Positions 22,734 through 29,676 of a stretch of DNA of 29,676 nt are shown here, piece after piece (the stretch's first letter is position 1; every line of letters begins with the position of its first letter). The notes under the pieces were generated by a model. That model was not told the origin of the DNA and did no database searches. It saw only the letters and a list, made by a program, of their open reading frames with translations. This DNA comes from a virus. The stretch lies in IMG/VR virus record IMGVR_UViG_3300009551_000102, positions 1-29,676 of that record; one strand, written 5' to 3'. Made by a program: the position numbers and the translations under genes.

Positions 22734-23279
22734 TTAATCTCCTCCGCCTCCACCACCGCCATCACTTCCCCCACCAGCATCGCTAGAGGAAGAAGTATCG
22801 ACAGACGTTTCACTAACATTAGATTCTGAATCTATAGAATTTTGAGTTTCGGCATATTCTGCATACGTCGCTTCAAATGCTGCTTGATCTTGGGTAATTT
22901 CTGTTGGTTCTTGAGATTCATTTAATTGAGTCTCAGCCATTTCTTCAGATTCTCTAATAGATTGCTGTACATTATCAGGTAATTCTGGTCCTGATTTTGT
23001 AGGATTGATATTGCTAAAATCGCTAATTCTAGTTGGAGAACTGTAATAGTATGTTGTTGTATTACCATTCAAAGTGCTATAGAAAATATACCAATACAAT
23101 GCGTCATTTCCATTCCCAGAGGATTGATAATATTCAGAAACTTTAGTGTGTTTATTTACTATATGATGATGTTGTCTAGAATCACAACCAGCGGTTGTAA
23201 ACAAACCTAGGAATCCTAGAATGGTCAGTATGACCATGTAAAAATTGATATAGAAATTTCTCTTCGTACGATTACTCAT
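22734..23279 (-). CDS. Lipoprotein with disordered Gly/Ser tail
   Basis: 181 residues from ATG 23279, chosen since AAGGA lies six bases upstream; ATG 23294 overlaps the upstream gene by ATGA and adds five residues. A membrane segment followed by lipobox TAGC shows a lipoprotein. The C-terminus is acidic and then Ser/Gly-rich with eight Gly near the end. No family recognised. Possibly an envelope protein against superinfection, but that is speculation. Confidence 0.68.
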   Translation of the reverse strand: MSNRTKRNFYINFYMVILTILGFLGLFTTAGCDSRQHHHIVNKHTKVSEYYQSSGNGNDALYWYIFYSTLNGNTTTYYYSSPTRISDFSNINPTKSGPELPDNVQQSIRESEEMAETQLNESQEPTEITQDQAAFEATYAEYAETQNSIDSESNVSETSVDTSSSSDAGGGSDGGGGGGGD

Positions 23280-23290
23280 TTCCATTCCTT

Positions 23291-23809
23291 TCATTTGTGA
23301 TGTAAACGTTCAACCAATGCTAAAACAATTGTTGCTAAAAGAAAAACCACAAACATTATCAATTGATGTGAAATCAATTCCCAAGATGCATCAGGATTCA
23401 TGAATTTGCTCAACAAATGAATCACAGACAAAACTACAACACTGGTCGTAATTTTGATCTTCAATTCACCACTACTTATGTTGTCATTCACATAACCATG
23501 AAGCTTACTCACAAAAGAATTATATGATCCTGTGATGATCATCTTCACCAAATTAGCTACCATAACGATATCAATGGTGTTTAAACCAAACAATTCTACT
23601 TCTTCAATAGGTGCATTAATTCCATGTTTAGAGAAAAATTCAATCAAATAAGAAAAGTAAGAAAATCCATAATAGAAAAGAACAACCACCAATCCCAAAT
23701 AGAATGGAATCAATGCCCATCTAACATTGAATAAAAACAATTCTACCATATGGATAGACTTGTTCTTTAACACAACAGGAACAGAAATTTCATTCACATG
23801 TTCACTCAT
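23291..23809 (-). CDS. YqhA/UPF0114-like membrane protein
   Basis: 172 residues with four hydrophobic spans. Matches the YqhA family (UPF0114): FNVRWALIPFYLGL in the first span, an IDIVMVANLVKM second part, TGSYNSFVSKL, SVVVLSVIHLLSKFM, then the last span. YqhA is a bacterial inner-membrane protein without a clear role. A phage copy is unusual. AAGG precedes the ATG; the tRNA-Thr gene follows downstream... upstream on the + map the next - strand element is the tRNA at 23825. Confidence 0.8.
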   Translation of the reverse strand: MSEHVNEISVPVVLKNKSIHMVELFLFNVRWALIPFYLGLVVVLFYYGFSYFSYLIEFFSKHGINAPIEEVELFGLNTIDIVMVANLVKMIITGSYNSFVSKLHGYVNDNISSGELKIKITTSVVVLSVIHLLSKFMNPDASWELISHQLIMFVVFLLATIVLALVERLHHK

Positions 23810-23824
23810 GATAACCTTCTTTTG

Positions 23825-23900
23825 TGGTGCTCTAATCCGGAATTGAACCGGAACTGATACTTTACGAGAGTATTATGCTGCCAATTACACCATATAGAGC
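23825..23900 (-). tRNA. tRNA-Thr (CGU anticodon)
   Basis: 76 bases with encoded CCA. Acceptor GCTCTA/TAGAGC with a U-U at pair seven, anticodon stem ATACT/AGTAT, loop CTCGTAA (anticodon CGT, reads ACG), T-arm TCCGG-TTCAATT-CCGGA. D- and T-loops are normal, in contrast to the Ile and Val tRNAs of this window. Confidence 0.9.
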
Positions 23901-24260
23901 TTAATTCTTACACTTTTGATCTAATTTAGGATCACATCTATCTTCATGATGAAATAACCACATCCAAAACCACCAATTACTCCAACCACTGAACCAAGAT
24001 CTAAAAGTCGAAGGAGGAGAAACAGATGGAGTTGGATTAATTTTTGGCTTTGAAAGAGGTTCTACAGGAATCATCTTTGTTGGAGATGGTTTAATTATAG
24101 GAGAAACTGGTTTTACAGAATATCTATACACATTAGGATGATAGGTGGGTCTAGAAATGCTACGGAATCCTCCATAAGAGGTTCTAATGGCGGATTCGGC
24201 ACGATCTCCACAAATAGCTACCATTACCATGCAAATCAAAATAATCAAGAATTTCTTCAC
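23901..24260 (-). CDS. Small secreted Pro-rich protein
   Basis: 119 residues from GTG 24260, with AGGA six bases upstream; the longer frame from 24320 overlaps the neighbour and lacks a ribosome site. Signal peptide residues 1-25 (KKFLIILICMVMVAICG). The mature part is Pro/Ser/Lys-rich, ends with a Trp-rich stretch (WSNWWFWMWLFHHEDRCD) and two Cys. No family recognised. Confidence 0.6.
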   Translation of the reverse strand: MKKFLIILICMVMVAICGDRAESAIRTSYGGFRSISRPTYHPNVYRYSVKPVSPIIKPSPTKMIPVEPLSKPKINPTPSVSPPSTFRSWFSGWSNWWFWMWLFHHEDRCDPKLDQKCKN

Positions 24261-24286
24261 ATTTCTTCCTAAAACCTTCACTCTAC

Positions 24287-24478
24287 CTAAATTATTTCGT
24301 ACATTCCTGCATGAAACCATTTTCTAGAATGAATTGGATATGGTGGATAATCCCATCTTTGTCTTTTATATCTATCATAGATCCAATAAATTGAATGATG
24401 ATGTGGAATACGATAAGGGACAGGACCATTCACAGTTCTGAGTTTCCCACAAATCATCTTGGATCTAATTTTAGACAT
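24287..24478 (-). CDS. Small basic hypothetical protein
   Basis: 63 residues, basic, rich in Tyr, Pro and His (YRIPHHHSIYWIYDRY). Overlaps the upstream gene by eight bases. Ends with UAG, and a UGA follows two codons later. No family recognised. Confidence 0.45.
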   Translation of the reverse strand: MSKIRSKMICGKLRTVNGPVPYRIPHHHSIYWIYDRYKRQRWDYPPYPIHSRKWFHAGMYEII

Positions 24479-24734
24479 TCTTTCTCTTAAATCTAACTGC
24501 TACAAATGCTCCAATAAAAGCGCCCAATATGGCTGCTAATTTCATTCTATTGTCTCCTACATAAGCAGAAACAGAAATTACACTAGCAGCCATAATAGCA
24601 GCCATAATAGCAGAAGACCAAAATCCAGCAAAAAGTGCATTACCATCATTAACAGACATAATGTACTTTGTCCAAAAGATATCTGCTATAGCAACAAGAA
24701 TAAGAACACCCAAAAATTCCAAAATAACCATCAT
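24471..24734 (-). CDS. Small membrane protein, three spans
   Basis: 87 residues from ATG 24734, or 92 from TTG 24749. Three hydrophobic segments: MVILEFLGVLILVAIADIF, AGFWSSAIMAAIMAASVIS and KLAAILGAFIGAFVAV; the end is basic (RFKRKNV), facing the cytoplasm. No family recognised. Confidence 0.6.
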   Translation of the reverse strand: MMVILEFLGVLILVAIADIFWTKYIMSVNDGNALFAGFWSSAIMAAIMAASVISVSAYVGDNRMKLAAILGAFIGAFVAVRFKRKNV

Positions 24735-24750
24735 ATAGAGTATTCTCAAT

Positions 24751-25341
24751 TTATGCTATAAGCAACTTACCATCTACATACAAACGTGAATGTTTTGGAA
24801 TTCTTGCTGCCAAGAAATCCATTTGATCAACCAAAATATTACGCTGCTTCATAATGAATTTTTCTTGAGCATTTGGAATATAAGGAACATACAAAAGAGG
24901 CATTCCCGCTTCTTCTGGAGTTTTTGCGGCCTTAGAATGATTACATGATTTGCATGATGTAACTGCATTCATCCAAATGTTCTTTCCTCCACGAGATTGT
25001 GGAAGAATGTGATCAATGGTCAATTTGTCAGAAAATTTCAAATTGTCACCACAATAAGCACAGATATAACGATCACGAGCATACAAAACTTCACGCTCTA
25101 CATAAAGTGATGTTCTATTCGCAAACTTTTCACCCAATAGAGGACCAGTCACACCCAGAATCGGTGCAATATCAATTTGGGATTGTTCGCCATCTACATT
25201 CATTCCACCCAAGAATGTCTTGATTGGATCACCAATGGACCACAAGACCTTTCCACGTGCGATGTAGCATGCAGCTACACGAAATGGTTGCCATTCTTTT
25301 GGTTGACCAGAGGAATCTGTAATCAATACACGTACAGACAC
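24751..25341 (-). CDS. HNH endonuclease
   Basis: 196 residues, GTG start with AGGTGAT upstream. C-terminal HNH domain: ARDRYICAYCG, LTIDHILPQSRGG (His-metal part), NAVTSCKSCNHSKA (Asn and second Cys pair), all zinc Cys present. The N-terminal 90 residues are like those of bacterial HNH proteins of the COG1403 type. It could be a free-standing homing nuclease or a defence/anti-competitor nuclease; no intron is seen. Confidence 0.85.
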   Translation of the reverse strand: MSVRVLITDSSGQPKEWQPFRVAACYIARGKVLWSIGDPIKTFLGGMNVDGEQSQIDIAPILGVTGPLLGEKFANRTSLYVEREVLYARDRYICAYCGDNLKFSDKLTIDHILPQSRGGKNIWMNAVTSCKSCNHSKAAKTPEEAGMPLLYVPYIPNAQEKFIMKQRNILVDQMDFLAARIPKHSRLYVDGKLLIA

Positions 25342-25408
25342 AATATCACCTATGTTTCAAAAATGATGGTGTATTTAGTATACCTGGGAAAGTTTTGTAA
25401 TACTATGC

Positions 25409-25945
25409 TTAGGTCCAAAGACACATGTAATACTTAGCAAACAATCTAAAACCATTTTGTATTTTAGCTGAATGATTTTGATATCCTTCTTTATCAAATT
25501 GATGAGTGTGTTTTTTACCTTTAACCATCTCAAACATTTGTTTATTCTTAGGAAGATCTTTAGTTTCCTTTGTAGGAACAAGTTCAAAATCAACCTTACC
25601 AGAATGATATTGTTTTTCCCAATCTGTATTGTATTGCTCAAATGCCCATATCATTTCATCTAAGATCCAATCCCATCTTTTGAACCAATTCTTATCTGTA
25701 TCCCAATCATTCTTTTTCTTGGGCGCTGAAGTTGAACGTAATTTCTTTGGAACATCCTCATCATCTGTGTTAGGTGCTCCATGCTTTTGGTTCTTCAACT
25801 GTTTTAAAGCAGGAAGAATAATCATAGCTAATGTAGAATCAAGATTCCATGTATCCCATCTATCAAGTTTTATCTTGATTTTACGTTTTGGAGTCTTTTT
25901 TGTACGTTTATTGAAATTGGTATATGGGCCAATGTGAATATGCAT
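25409..25945 (-). CDS. Conserved phage protein, Trp-rich
   Basis: 178 residues. I recognise the layout from T4-superfamily phage hypotheticals: an IHIGPYTNF start, RWDTWNLDSTLAMIILPAL, DDEDVPKKLRST, RWDWILDEMIWAFE and an NGFRLFAKYYMCLW end. Function unknown. GAGGA lies eight bases before the ATG. The block DSTLA..ILP.L.QLK with DEDVP is a strong family signature. Confidence 0.75.
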   Translation of the reverse strand: MHIHIGPYTNFNKRTKKTPKRKIKIKLDRWDTWNLDSTLAMIILPALKQLKNQKHGAPNTDDEDVPKKLRSTSAPKKKNDWDTDKNWFKRWDWILDEMIWAFEQYNTDWEKQYHSGKVDFELVPTKETKDLPKNKQMFEMVKGKKHTHQFDKEGYQNHSAKIQNGFRLFAKYYMCLWT

Positions 25946-25955
25946 TATCTAATCC

Positions 25956-26270
25956 TCAAATGTTAGAGTCTTGACCATCATGTATTTCAAAATCTTTTAA
26001 AAAATCATGATAGGTCTTGAGTTTAGCTATTTTCTTCTTAACAGCAGAAGCTAAACTCAAATCATTCATAACTTCTGGATATTTGGCTGATATTATCATG
26101 ATCAATGCCACAACATCACCCACTTCTTGTACCAAATGTGTTTTATTACTCTTTCCCTTGTACACATTATCTAATCCAAATCTCTTTGCTTTAGAAAGAG
26201 CTTGAATGACTTCAGCGCATTCTTCTGTAAGAAGTCCAAACAATTCTTGCAATTCTTTATCTTTTATCAT
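25956..26270 (-). CDS. MazG-like nucleotide pyrophosphohydrolase
   Basis: 104 residues. LTEECAEVIQALSK and LVQEVGDVVALIM give the ExxE...ExxD metal pattern of the all-alpha NTP pyrophosphohydrolases. These cleave nucleoside triphosphates to monophosphates; in phages they may clean nucleotide pools or lower (p)ppGpp signals. Start overlaps the upstream stop (ATGA). Confidence 0.8.
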   Translation of the reverse strand: MIKDKELQELFGLLTEECAEVIQALSKAKRFGLDNVYKGKSNKTHLVQEVGDVVALIMIISAKYPEVMNDLSLASAVKKKIAKLKTYHDFLKDFEIHDGQDSNI

Positions 26271-26497
26271 GGAAACATTCCACCATATGGATTGTAGATA
26301 GAAGCAACTTCTGCAGGAGAATGAGTATTATGAAAATTAGTCAAGAAAGTTAAGAGACAATAATTATGATAGACTTTATCTCTATACTTAACTGCGGTAG
26401 ATCTATCAAAAACCATTGACTTATCGCAATAAGTGCATCTTTTATTCAAAACAGATGGATCAGTTTCCCATTGCCAGAGCGGTTTTTCTTCACTCAT
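26267..26497 (-). CDS. Small zinc-finger protein
   Basis: 76 residues. RCTYCDKSM and YHNYCLL form a CxxC...HxxC zinc site. The rest is short helices with a Pro/Gly tail. No family recognised. The tRNA-Ile gene lies 13 bases upstream. Confidence 0.62.
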   Translation of the reverse strand: MSEEKPLWQWETDPSVLNKRCTYCDKSMVFDRSTAVKYRDKVYHNYCLLTFLTNFHNTHSPAEVASIYNPYGGMFP

Positions 26498-26510
26498 ACA
26501 TAATCTCAGA

Positions 26511-26584
26511 TGGTAGGACTAGATGGTAACGCTCCATCGTTTGTACGTTATCAGCATACTGTTCTACTTTTGAACTATAGTCCC
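26511..26584 (-). tRNA. tRNA-Ile (GAU) with non-canonical D- and T-loops
   Basis: 74 bases with encoded CCA; every arm has the right length. Acceptor GGGACTA/TAGTCCT (G1-U72), D-stem GTTC/GAAC, anticodon stem GTATG/CGTAC, loop CTGATAA (anticodon GAT), four-base variable region, T-stem GATGG/CCATC. The T-loop is AGCGTTA in place of TTCRANY, and the D-loop AAAAGTA has no G18-G19. Standard tRNA finders may miss it. Confidence 0.82.
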
Positions 26585-26589
26585 ACAAA

Positions 26590-26871
26590 TCAATTTAGAT
26601 AGTTGTTATTTTGGTAATAAGCACCAGATTTCAATAATTCAAATAATTCATCTAAATCTGTATGTACCTGTTGAGCCACCAAATCTATATCTTCTCCATT
26701 GGCCATAGCTAAATTATGAGCATTCGTAGCTAAAGCATGTACAAGAGCATAAACCGTAACACCAGCATGTTCTTCTTTATCACAAGTTTCAGAAATGGAA
26801 ATCTGAAGTCTTGTGGTTCTTTCGCAAAATTCATCACCATCCATCTCGTCAACTTGATTTTCAGTGTCCAT
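26590..26871 (-). CDS. Small acidic hypothetical protein
   Basis: 93 residues, acidic and helical (LVHALATNAHNLAMANGED, QVHTDLDELFELL). AGAGG six to seven bases before the ATG. No family recognised. The tRNA-Ile gene starts six bases downstream. Confidence 0.65.
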   Translation of the reverse strand: MDTENQVDEMDGDEFCERTTRLQISISETCDKEEHAGVTVYALVHALATNAHNLAMANGEDIDLVAQQVHTDLDELFELLKSGAYYQNNNYLN

Positions 26872-26873
26872 TT

Positions 26874-27143
26874 TTACCTCTGTTTGATGGTAATATCTAT
26901 TCTACTGCGTTTCTTTGTTTCATCCACAACAGCCCTAACTTTTCTTGCTCTCAAATGAGCTGCAGATGCATTATTATATGGATTGAAACTTTCATGAACA
27001 ATCTGTTGTAAAGTTTGAACTTTTTCTTCTAATTCTACAACAATATCTGTATATAATACCAGATCAGCTTCTAATTTTTCAATCTTAGCAACAAGTTCTG
27101 CTTTCGTTAACTCTTTTTGTTTTACTTTCGTCTTTTCGTTCAC
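26874..27143 (-). CDS. Small coiled-coil protein
   Basis: 89 residues from GTG 27143, chosen because AGGA lies five bases upstream; a GTG at 27155 overlaps the ligase stop. Residues 10-55 form a coiled coil (LVAKIEKLEADLVLYTDIVV). The C-terminus is basic. No family recognised. Confidence 0.62.
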   Translation of the reverse strand: MNEKTKVKQKELTKAELVAKIEKLEADLVLYTDIVVELEEKVQTLQQIVHESFNPYNNASAAHLRARKVRAVVDETKKRSRIDITIKQR

Positions 27144-27151
27144 TTTATTCC

Positions 27152-28036
27152 TCACATGTCTATCTTATCACGAAACCCAACAAATACAGGGAAACGTGGA
27201 AGATCTTTCACACCAATCTCAAAATACTTATACTTGATGATCTTTCCATCAAATTCTTTACGTGCTAACCAAATAGCTTTGCGCATATCATCATCAAATC
27301 CGGTCCCAATATTAAAAAGAAGTTTGGTCTTAAGATCTTCAACAATTAAAGAACCTAGCGTATTCATAGGGACCATATTGTCCTTATGAGAAGAACGTTC
27401 TGTGTGACCAAAAGCATCTGTTTTAGCTTCATTGGCATTGTGCATTAATTCTTGAAATCCTACAATCACTGCTTCTGCATCGGTAAAGCGTTTGAGTTTC
27501 AACAACAAACCTTCATTGGTTGTAGAACGACCAAATTTATATTTTCCATTGATTTTACGTAAAACAAGACCTTCATACCCCAAAGACAAAACCTTTTCTT
27601 CATATTCCTTCAATTCATCTGGTGTATTGATAAGAACTTGAGGAAGTACCAAGAGACGTTCTGTGTGACCAATAATTTCATTGATCTTCTTTTCTCTTTC
27701 TGAGTATGGAACATCAGGAATATTCACATAATCAAACACATAATAAACGAAATCTGGTTCACCATCACGAGTCATCACTGCAGAATTGGTCTTATTATAG
27801 ACATCTTTTGCATTAGGATCACCCACGATGAGTTCTCCATCTAATCCATCCAATTCAGGATGATCAGTGAAAAACTTTTGAATGAATCTATTAGGAATTT
27901 TCTTCCCTGAACGCGACATCAAAGCACCATCTGTAACGATGCCTCGAATTCCATCTAACTTAGGACTTGCATAAAGAGGGTAGCTGAGCGTAAGAAGATT
28001 AGTGGGTGCTTCACCACATAGCATTGGCTTCTTCAC
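27152..28036 (-). CDS. ATP-dependent DNA ligase
   Basis: 294 residues, GTG start with AGGGAG upstream. K26-LDGIR is motif I; LDGELIVG, YYVFDYVN, EGLVLR and LLLKLKRF are motifs III, IIIa, IV and V; an OB-like C-terminal part follows with ...ARKEFDGKIIKYKYFEI. A small T7-like viral ligase that seals nicks during replication. T4 gp30 (487) is much larger, so this is a different lineage from that of T4. Confidence 0.9.
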   Translation of the reverse strand: MKKPMLCGEAPTNLLTLSYPLYASPKLDGIRGIVTDGALMSRSGKKIPNRFIQKFFTDHPELDGLDGELIVGDPNAKDVYNKTNSAVMTRDGEPDFVYYVFDYVNIPDVPYSEREKKINEIIGHTERLLVLPQVLINTPDELKEYEEKVLSLGYEGLVLRKINGKYKFGRSTTNEGLLLKLKRFTDAEAVIVGFQELMHNANEAKTDAFGHTERSSHKDNMVPMNTLGSLIVEDLKTKLLFNIGTGFDDDMRKAIWLARKEFDGKIIKYKYFEIGVKDLPRFPVFVGFRDKIDM

Positions 28037-28071
28037 AAAAACTCCCTAGACATTTAGAATGATAGTTTGGT

Positions 28072-28100
28072 ATTCTATTACCAATTGTCTTGAAAGTAAA
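28072..28100 (-). promoter_or_regulatory. Candidate sigma-70 promoter
   Basis: TTTACT and TAGAAT at exactly 17-base spacing in the 72-base gap before the ligase gene; a TTGGTA/TACCAA inverted repeat overlaps the -10 side and could be an operator. Confidence 0.4.
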
Positions 28101-28108
28101 GCAGAGAC

Positions 28109-28450
28109 TTACGTTGCTAATGGAAGTGTAAATATCAAACAACTCAAATGCGCAGCCTGATCAGCACCAATCACGACAAAGAACCAATGCTTTTCATTTT
28201 TCTTCCAGAAATATGATGTTGCTTTTGATGAGAAGAAATCTATATACCAATGAAGTAAGAAATTGACAAGAGCATATTTCCAACCAAATACAATCAAGAA
28301 AGGTAGACTGTAGACAAAGACATGAATAGAAAGCCATTTTACAGATGTACTTTTACTAGTTGCCATCTTATCAGATTGAAGAACAAAATCTGAAAGCCAA
28401 TGTAACCAAATCAAAGCAATTATAACAATAGAAAAATCATTTGGTATCAT
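28109..28450 (-). CDS. DUF3307 membrane protein
   Basis: 113 residues. Matches DUF3307: WLHWLSDFVLQSDKMATSKS, IHVFVYSLPF, NFLLHWYIDFFSS and VVIGADQAAHL, with three to four membrane spans. Function unknown; the conserved His and Asp within spans are typical. GAGGATTCGTT before the ATG. Confidence 0.82.
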   Translation of the reverse strand: MIPNDFSIVIIALIWLHWLSDFVLQSDKMATSKSTSVKWLSIHVFVYSLPFLIVFGWKYALVNFLLHWYIDFFSSKATSYFWKKNEKHWFFVVIGADQAAHLSCLIFTLPLAT

Positions 28451-28466
28451 AACGAATCCTCATAAT

Positions 28467-28540
28467 TGGTGGGTCCTGTTGGTAATGCTCCAGCGTCTCG
28501 ACCATGTCAAAGTCGTGTTCTACTTTTAAACTAAGGACCC
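28467..28540 (-). tRNA. tRNA-Val (GAC) with non-canonical D- and T-loops
   Basis: 74 bases with encoded CCA. Acceptor GGGTCCT/AGGACCC (7 perfect pairs), D-arm GTTT/GAAC with loop AAAAGTA, anticodon stem CGACT/GGTCG, loop TTGACAT (anticodon GAC, reads GUC), T-stem GCTGG/CCAAC with one mismatch, T-loop AGCATTA. It shares the altered D-loop exactly with the Ile tRNA and the T-loop but for one base. Confidence 0.82.
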
Positions 28541-28554
28541 TTTGAAAAGAAAGA

Positions 28555-29625
28555 TTACAAAGAATTGATATCTTCATTCCTTGATCGTAAATACAAATCA
28601 AATTCTCTCTTTAATTCTGGTTTGTGAGAAGCAAATTCTATCACACCACATGTATTCTTATGTAAGTCTACATGCGGATCAAAATTATGCTTCAAGAACA
28701 TATCCCAACGATCAACATATTTTCTATCATGCTTACGACCATGAAAGAAATGTTCTATTGTACCTTGTATATATCCTATATTGAAATTTGCAAATTTTAC
28801 CGCACGATCTCTCCATGTATAAAGAGATTGTAGATAATTATCCGTGGCTCCTTTAGGAACTGAATATTCTGCTTTGTCAACCAATGACAAAGCCATATGA
28901 TGATCTCCTGAACCCATTCCACCCAATTCAAACAGACCACCGATCTTATCTAATGCTGAACGTCTCCATGCCCAAGCATAACCTGAGTGAGGATAATCGT
29001 GTTTTCCACCAGAATGTGCCCAAAAATTTGGGCCACCAGGAACAACTGGATGACCATGAAAATATTGACGTACAAATGAAACATGATGATTAATATGTTC
29101 ATCGTTTGGACCCAAGTCATAACAATTGGACCAAGGTTGAATAACATCATACAATTGGAGAGCATTTAATGTATCAGATACCCAAGTCTTTTTACGGAAT
29201 TTAATGTCCGCATCAAATGTTCCAATGTATTTTGCATCTAAAGGAAGTCTAGAAATACCAATGTTTAATAAATTTTCCTTATTCCATGCTAGAGTTTCTG
29301 CTCTAACACCAATATGAACAACACCAGGAGTTCCAGCACATTGAAATGGTCTTTCTCCATATACACATTCAACAGTGTATAGATTTACACCTGAATCTAT
29401 CATGTGCTTTTCAAATTCACGATAGGCATCAATTCTGCTTTTCCAAAGTAGAGGATTAGAAATAGCAGTAACTACATAAAACATCTTAGGATCTAAAGAA
29501 TTAGAATTTCCAAATGTAATTGAGTGGGAATGAGAGGAGAATGTTTTTGAGGAAGGATGGGAGGATAATGAAGCAGACTTATGATCGTAATGGGGCATTT
29601 CTTTTTTCCATGGAAATTTGTTCAA
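28555..29625 (-). CDS. Glycosyltransferase, GT-A fold
   Basis: 356 residues from TTG 29625, or 347 from ATG 29598 (GGAAAAAAGAA before it); the frame is stopped just upstream by TAA. Residues 1-45 are Ser/His-rich and disordered. From residue 48: FYVVTAISNP, then KYIGTFDADIKF with the DxD metal motif, HSGYAWAWRRSALDKIGGLFE and GSGDHHMALSL, as in the galactosyltransferase-like N-terminal/C-terminal GT2-GT7 families. It moves a sugar onto an unknown acceptor: host surface, phage DNA or a virion protein. Confidence 0.8.
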   Translation of the reverse strand: MNKFPWKKEMPHYDHKSASLSSHPSSKTFSSHSHSITFGNSNSLDPKMFYVVTAISNPLLWKSRIDAYREFEKHMIDSGVNLYTVECVYGERPFQCAGTPGVVHIGVRAETLAWNKENLLNIGISRLPLDAKYIGTFDADIKFRKKTWVSDTLNALQLYDVIQPWSNCYDLGPNDEHINHHVSFVRQYFHGHPVVPGGPNFWAHSGGKHDYPHSGYAWAWRRSALDKIGGLFELGGMGSGDHHMALSLVDKAEYSVPKGATDNYLQSLYTWRDRAVKFANFNIGYIQGTIEHFFHGRKHDRKYVDRWDMFLKHNFDPHVDLHKNTCGVIEFASHKPELKREFDLYLRSRNEDINSL

Positions 29626-29676
29626 CGAGATTATATATTATCCTGGAAAAACCTAATATAATAGGTAAAGGAATTG

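Noticed and set aside
1-29676. Full recoding of UAG as a sense codon
   Set aside because: No long gene is interrupted by internal UAG and about seven genes end with UAG, so only partial suppression fits.
1-29676. CRISPR array, insertion sequence or long direct repeats
   Set aside because: No regularly spaced repeats, inverted-repeat ends or transposase genes were seen on either strand.
1-29676. T4-type late promoters (TATAAATA)
   Set aside because: I found no exact copy suitably placed before the virion genes; near matches such as TATAAATC are not before late genes.

Overview
The window is a segment of a large tailed-phage genome of the T4 superfamily (contractile-tailed myovirus type), AT-rich and almost fully coding. 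A short block of virion genes lies on the + strand (1-4125). A long leftward block on the - strand (4311-29625) holds replication, nucleotide, NAD, RNA-processing and envelope genes. T4-type markers are a gp32-like single-strand binding protein, a gp59-like helicase loader, a gp33-like late-transcription coactivator, a DexA-like exonuclease and gp54/gp26-like baseplate genes. The host is probably a Gram-negative bacterium: the phage carries a PagL-like lipid A deacylase, lipoprotein and secreted genes, and a circularly permuted tmRNA of the kind typical of Alphaproteobacteria (also found in cyanobacteria and some Betaproteobacteria). The exact host cannot be read from this window.

Layout. 1-453: end of a GIY-YIG homing endonuclease. 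457-4125: tail-tube/baseplate protein, a gp26-like hub protein whose conserved C-terminus sits in the -1 frame behind a T8 slippery run, and a tape-measure candidate. 4126-4310: hairpins between convergent blocks. 4311-8823: gp32, AAA+ ATPase, gp59, PilZ protein, gp33 and GMP reductase. 8857-10415: PagL-like protein, permuted tmRNA and a PTH2-like protein. 10534-13793: small genes, an amber-decoding tRNA, DexA, SleB-type lysin and RecB-type nuclease. 13852-18502: phosphatases, HExxH protein, RNA ligase, P-loop kinase and small proteins. 18596-22453: macro domain, DUF4326, NAMPT, NadM-Nudix and a hypothetical protein. 22474-22716: a very small RNase P RNA. 22734-25341: lipoprotein, YqhA-like and other membrane proteins, tRNA-Thr, HNH nuclease. 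25409-29625: MazG-like protein, small proteins, DNA ligase, DUF3307, glycosyltransferase and two unusual tRNAs.

How it fits together. The notable theme is RNA and translation self-sufficiency: RNase P RNA, permuted tmRNA with its own tag, a PTH2-like hydrolase beside it, a 5'-kinase/RNA ligase pair, a tRNA reading UAG, and two tRNAs (Ile GAU, Val GAC) whose D- and T-loops have lost the canonical elbow nucleotides together. A second theme is NAD: NAMPT plus NadM form a two-step nicotinamide-to-NAD route matching the NARP2 type of anti-defence NAD reconstitution, next to a macro domain. Genes terminated by UAG in this locus are in frame with the next gene, so the UAG-decoding tRNA could fuse them at low level. 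All functional statements come from sequence motifs read by eye; no searches were run.
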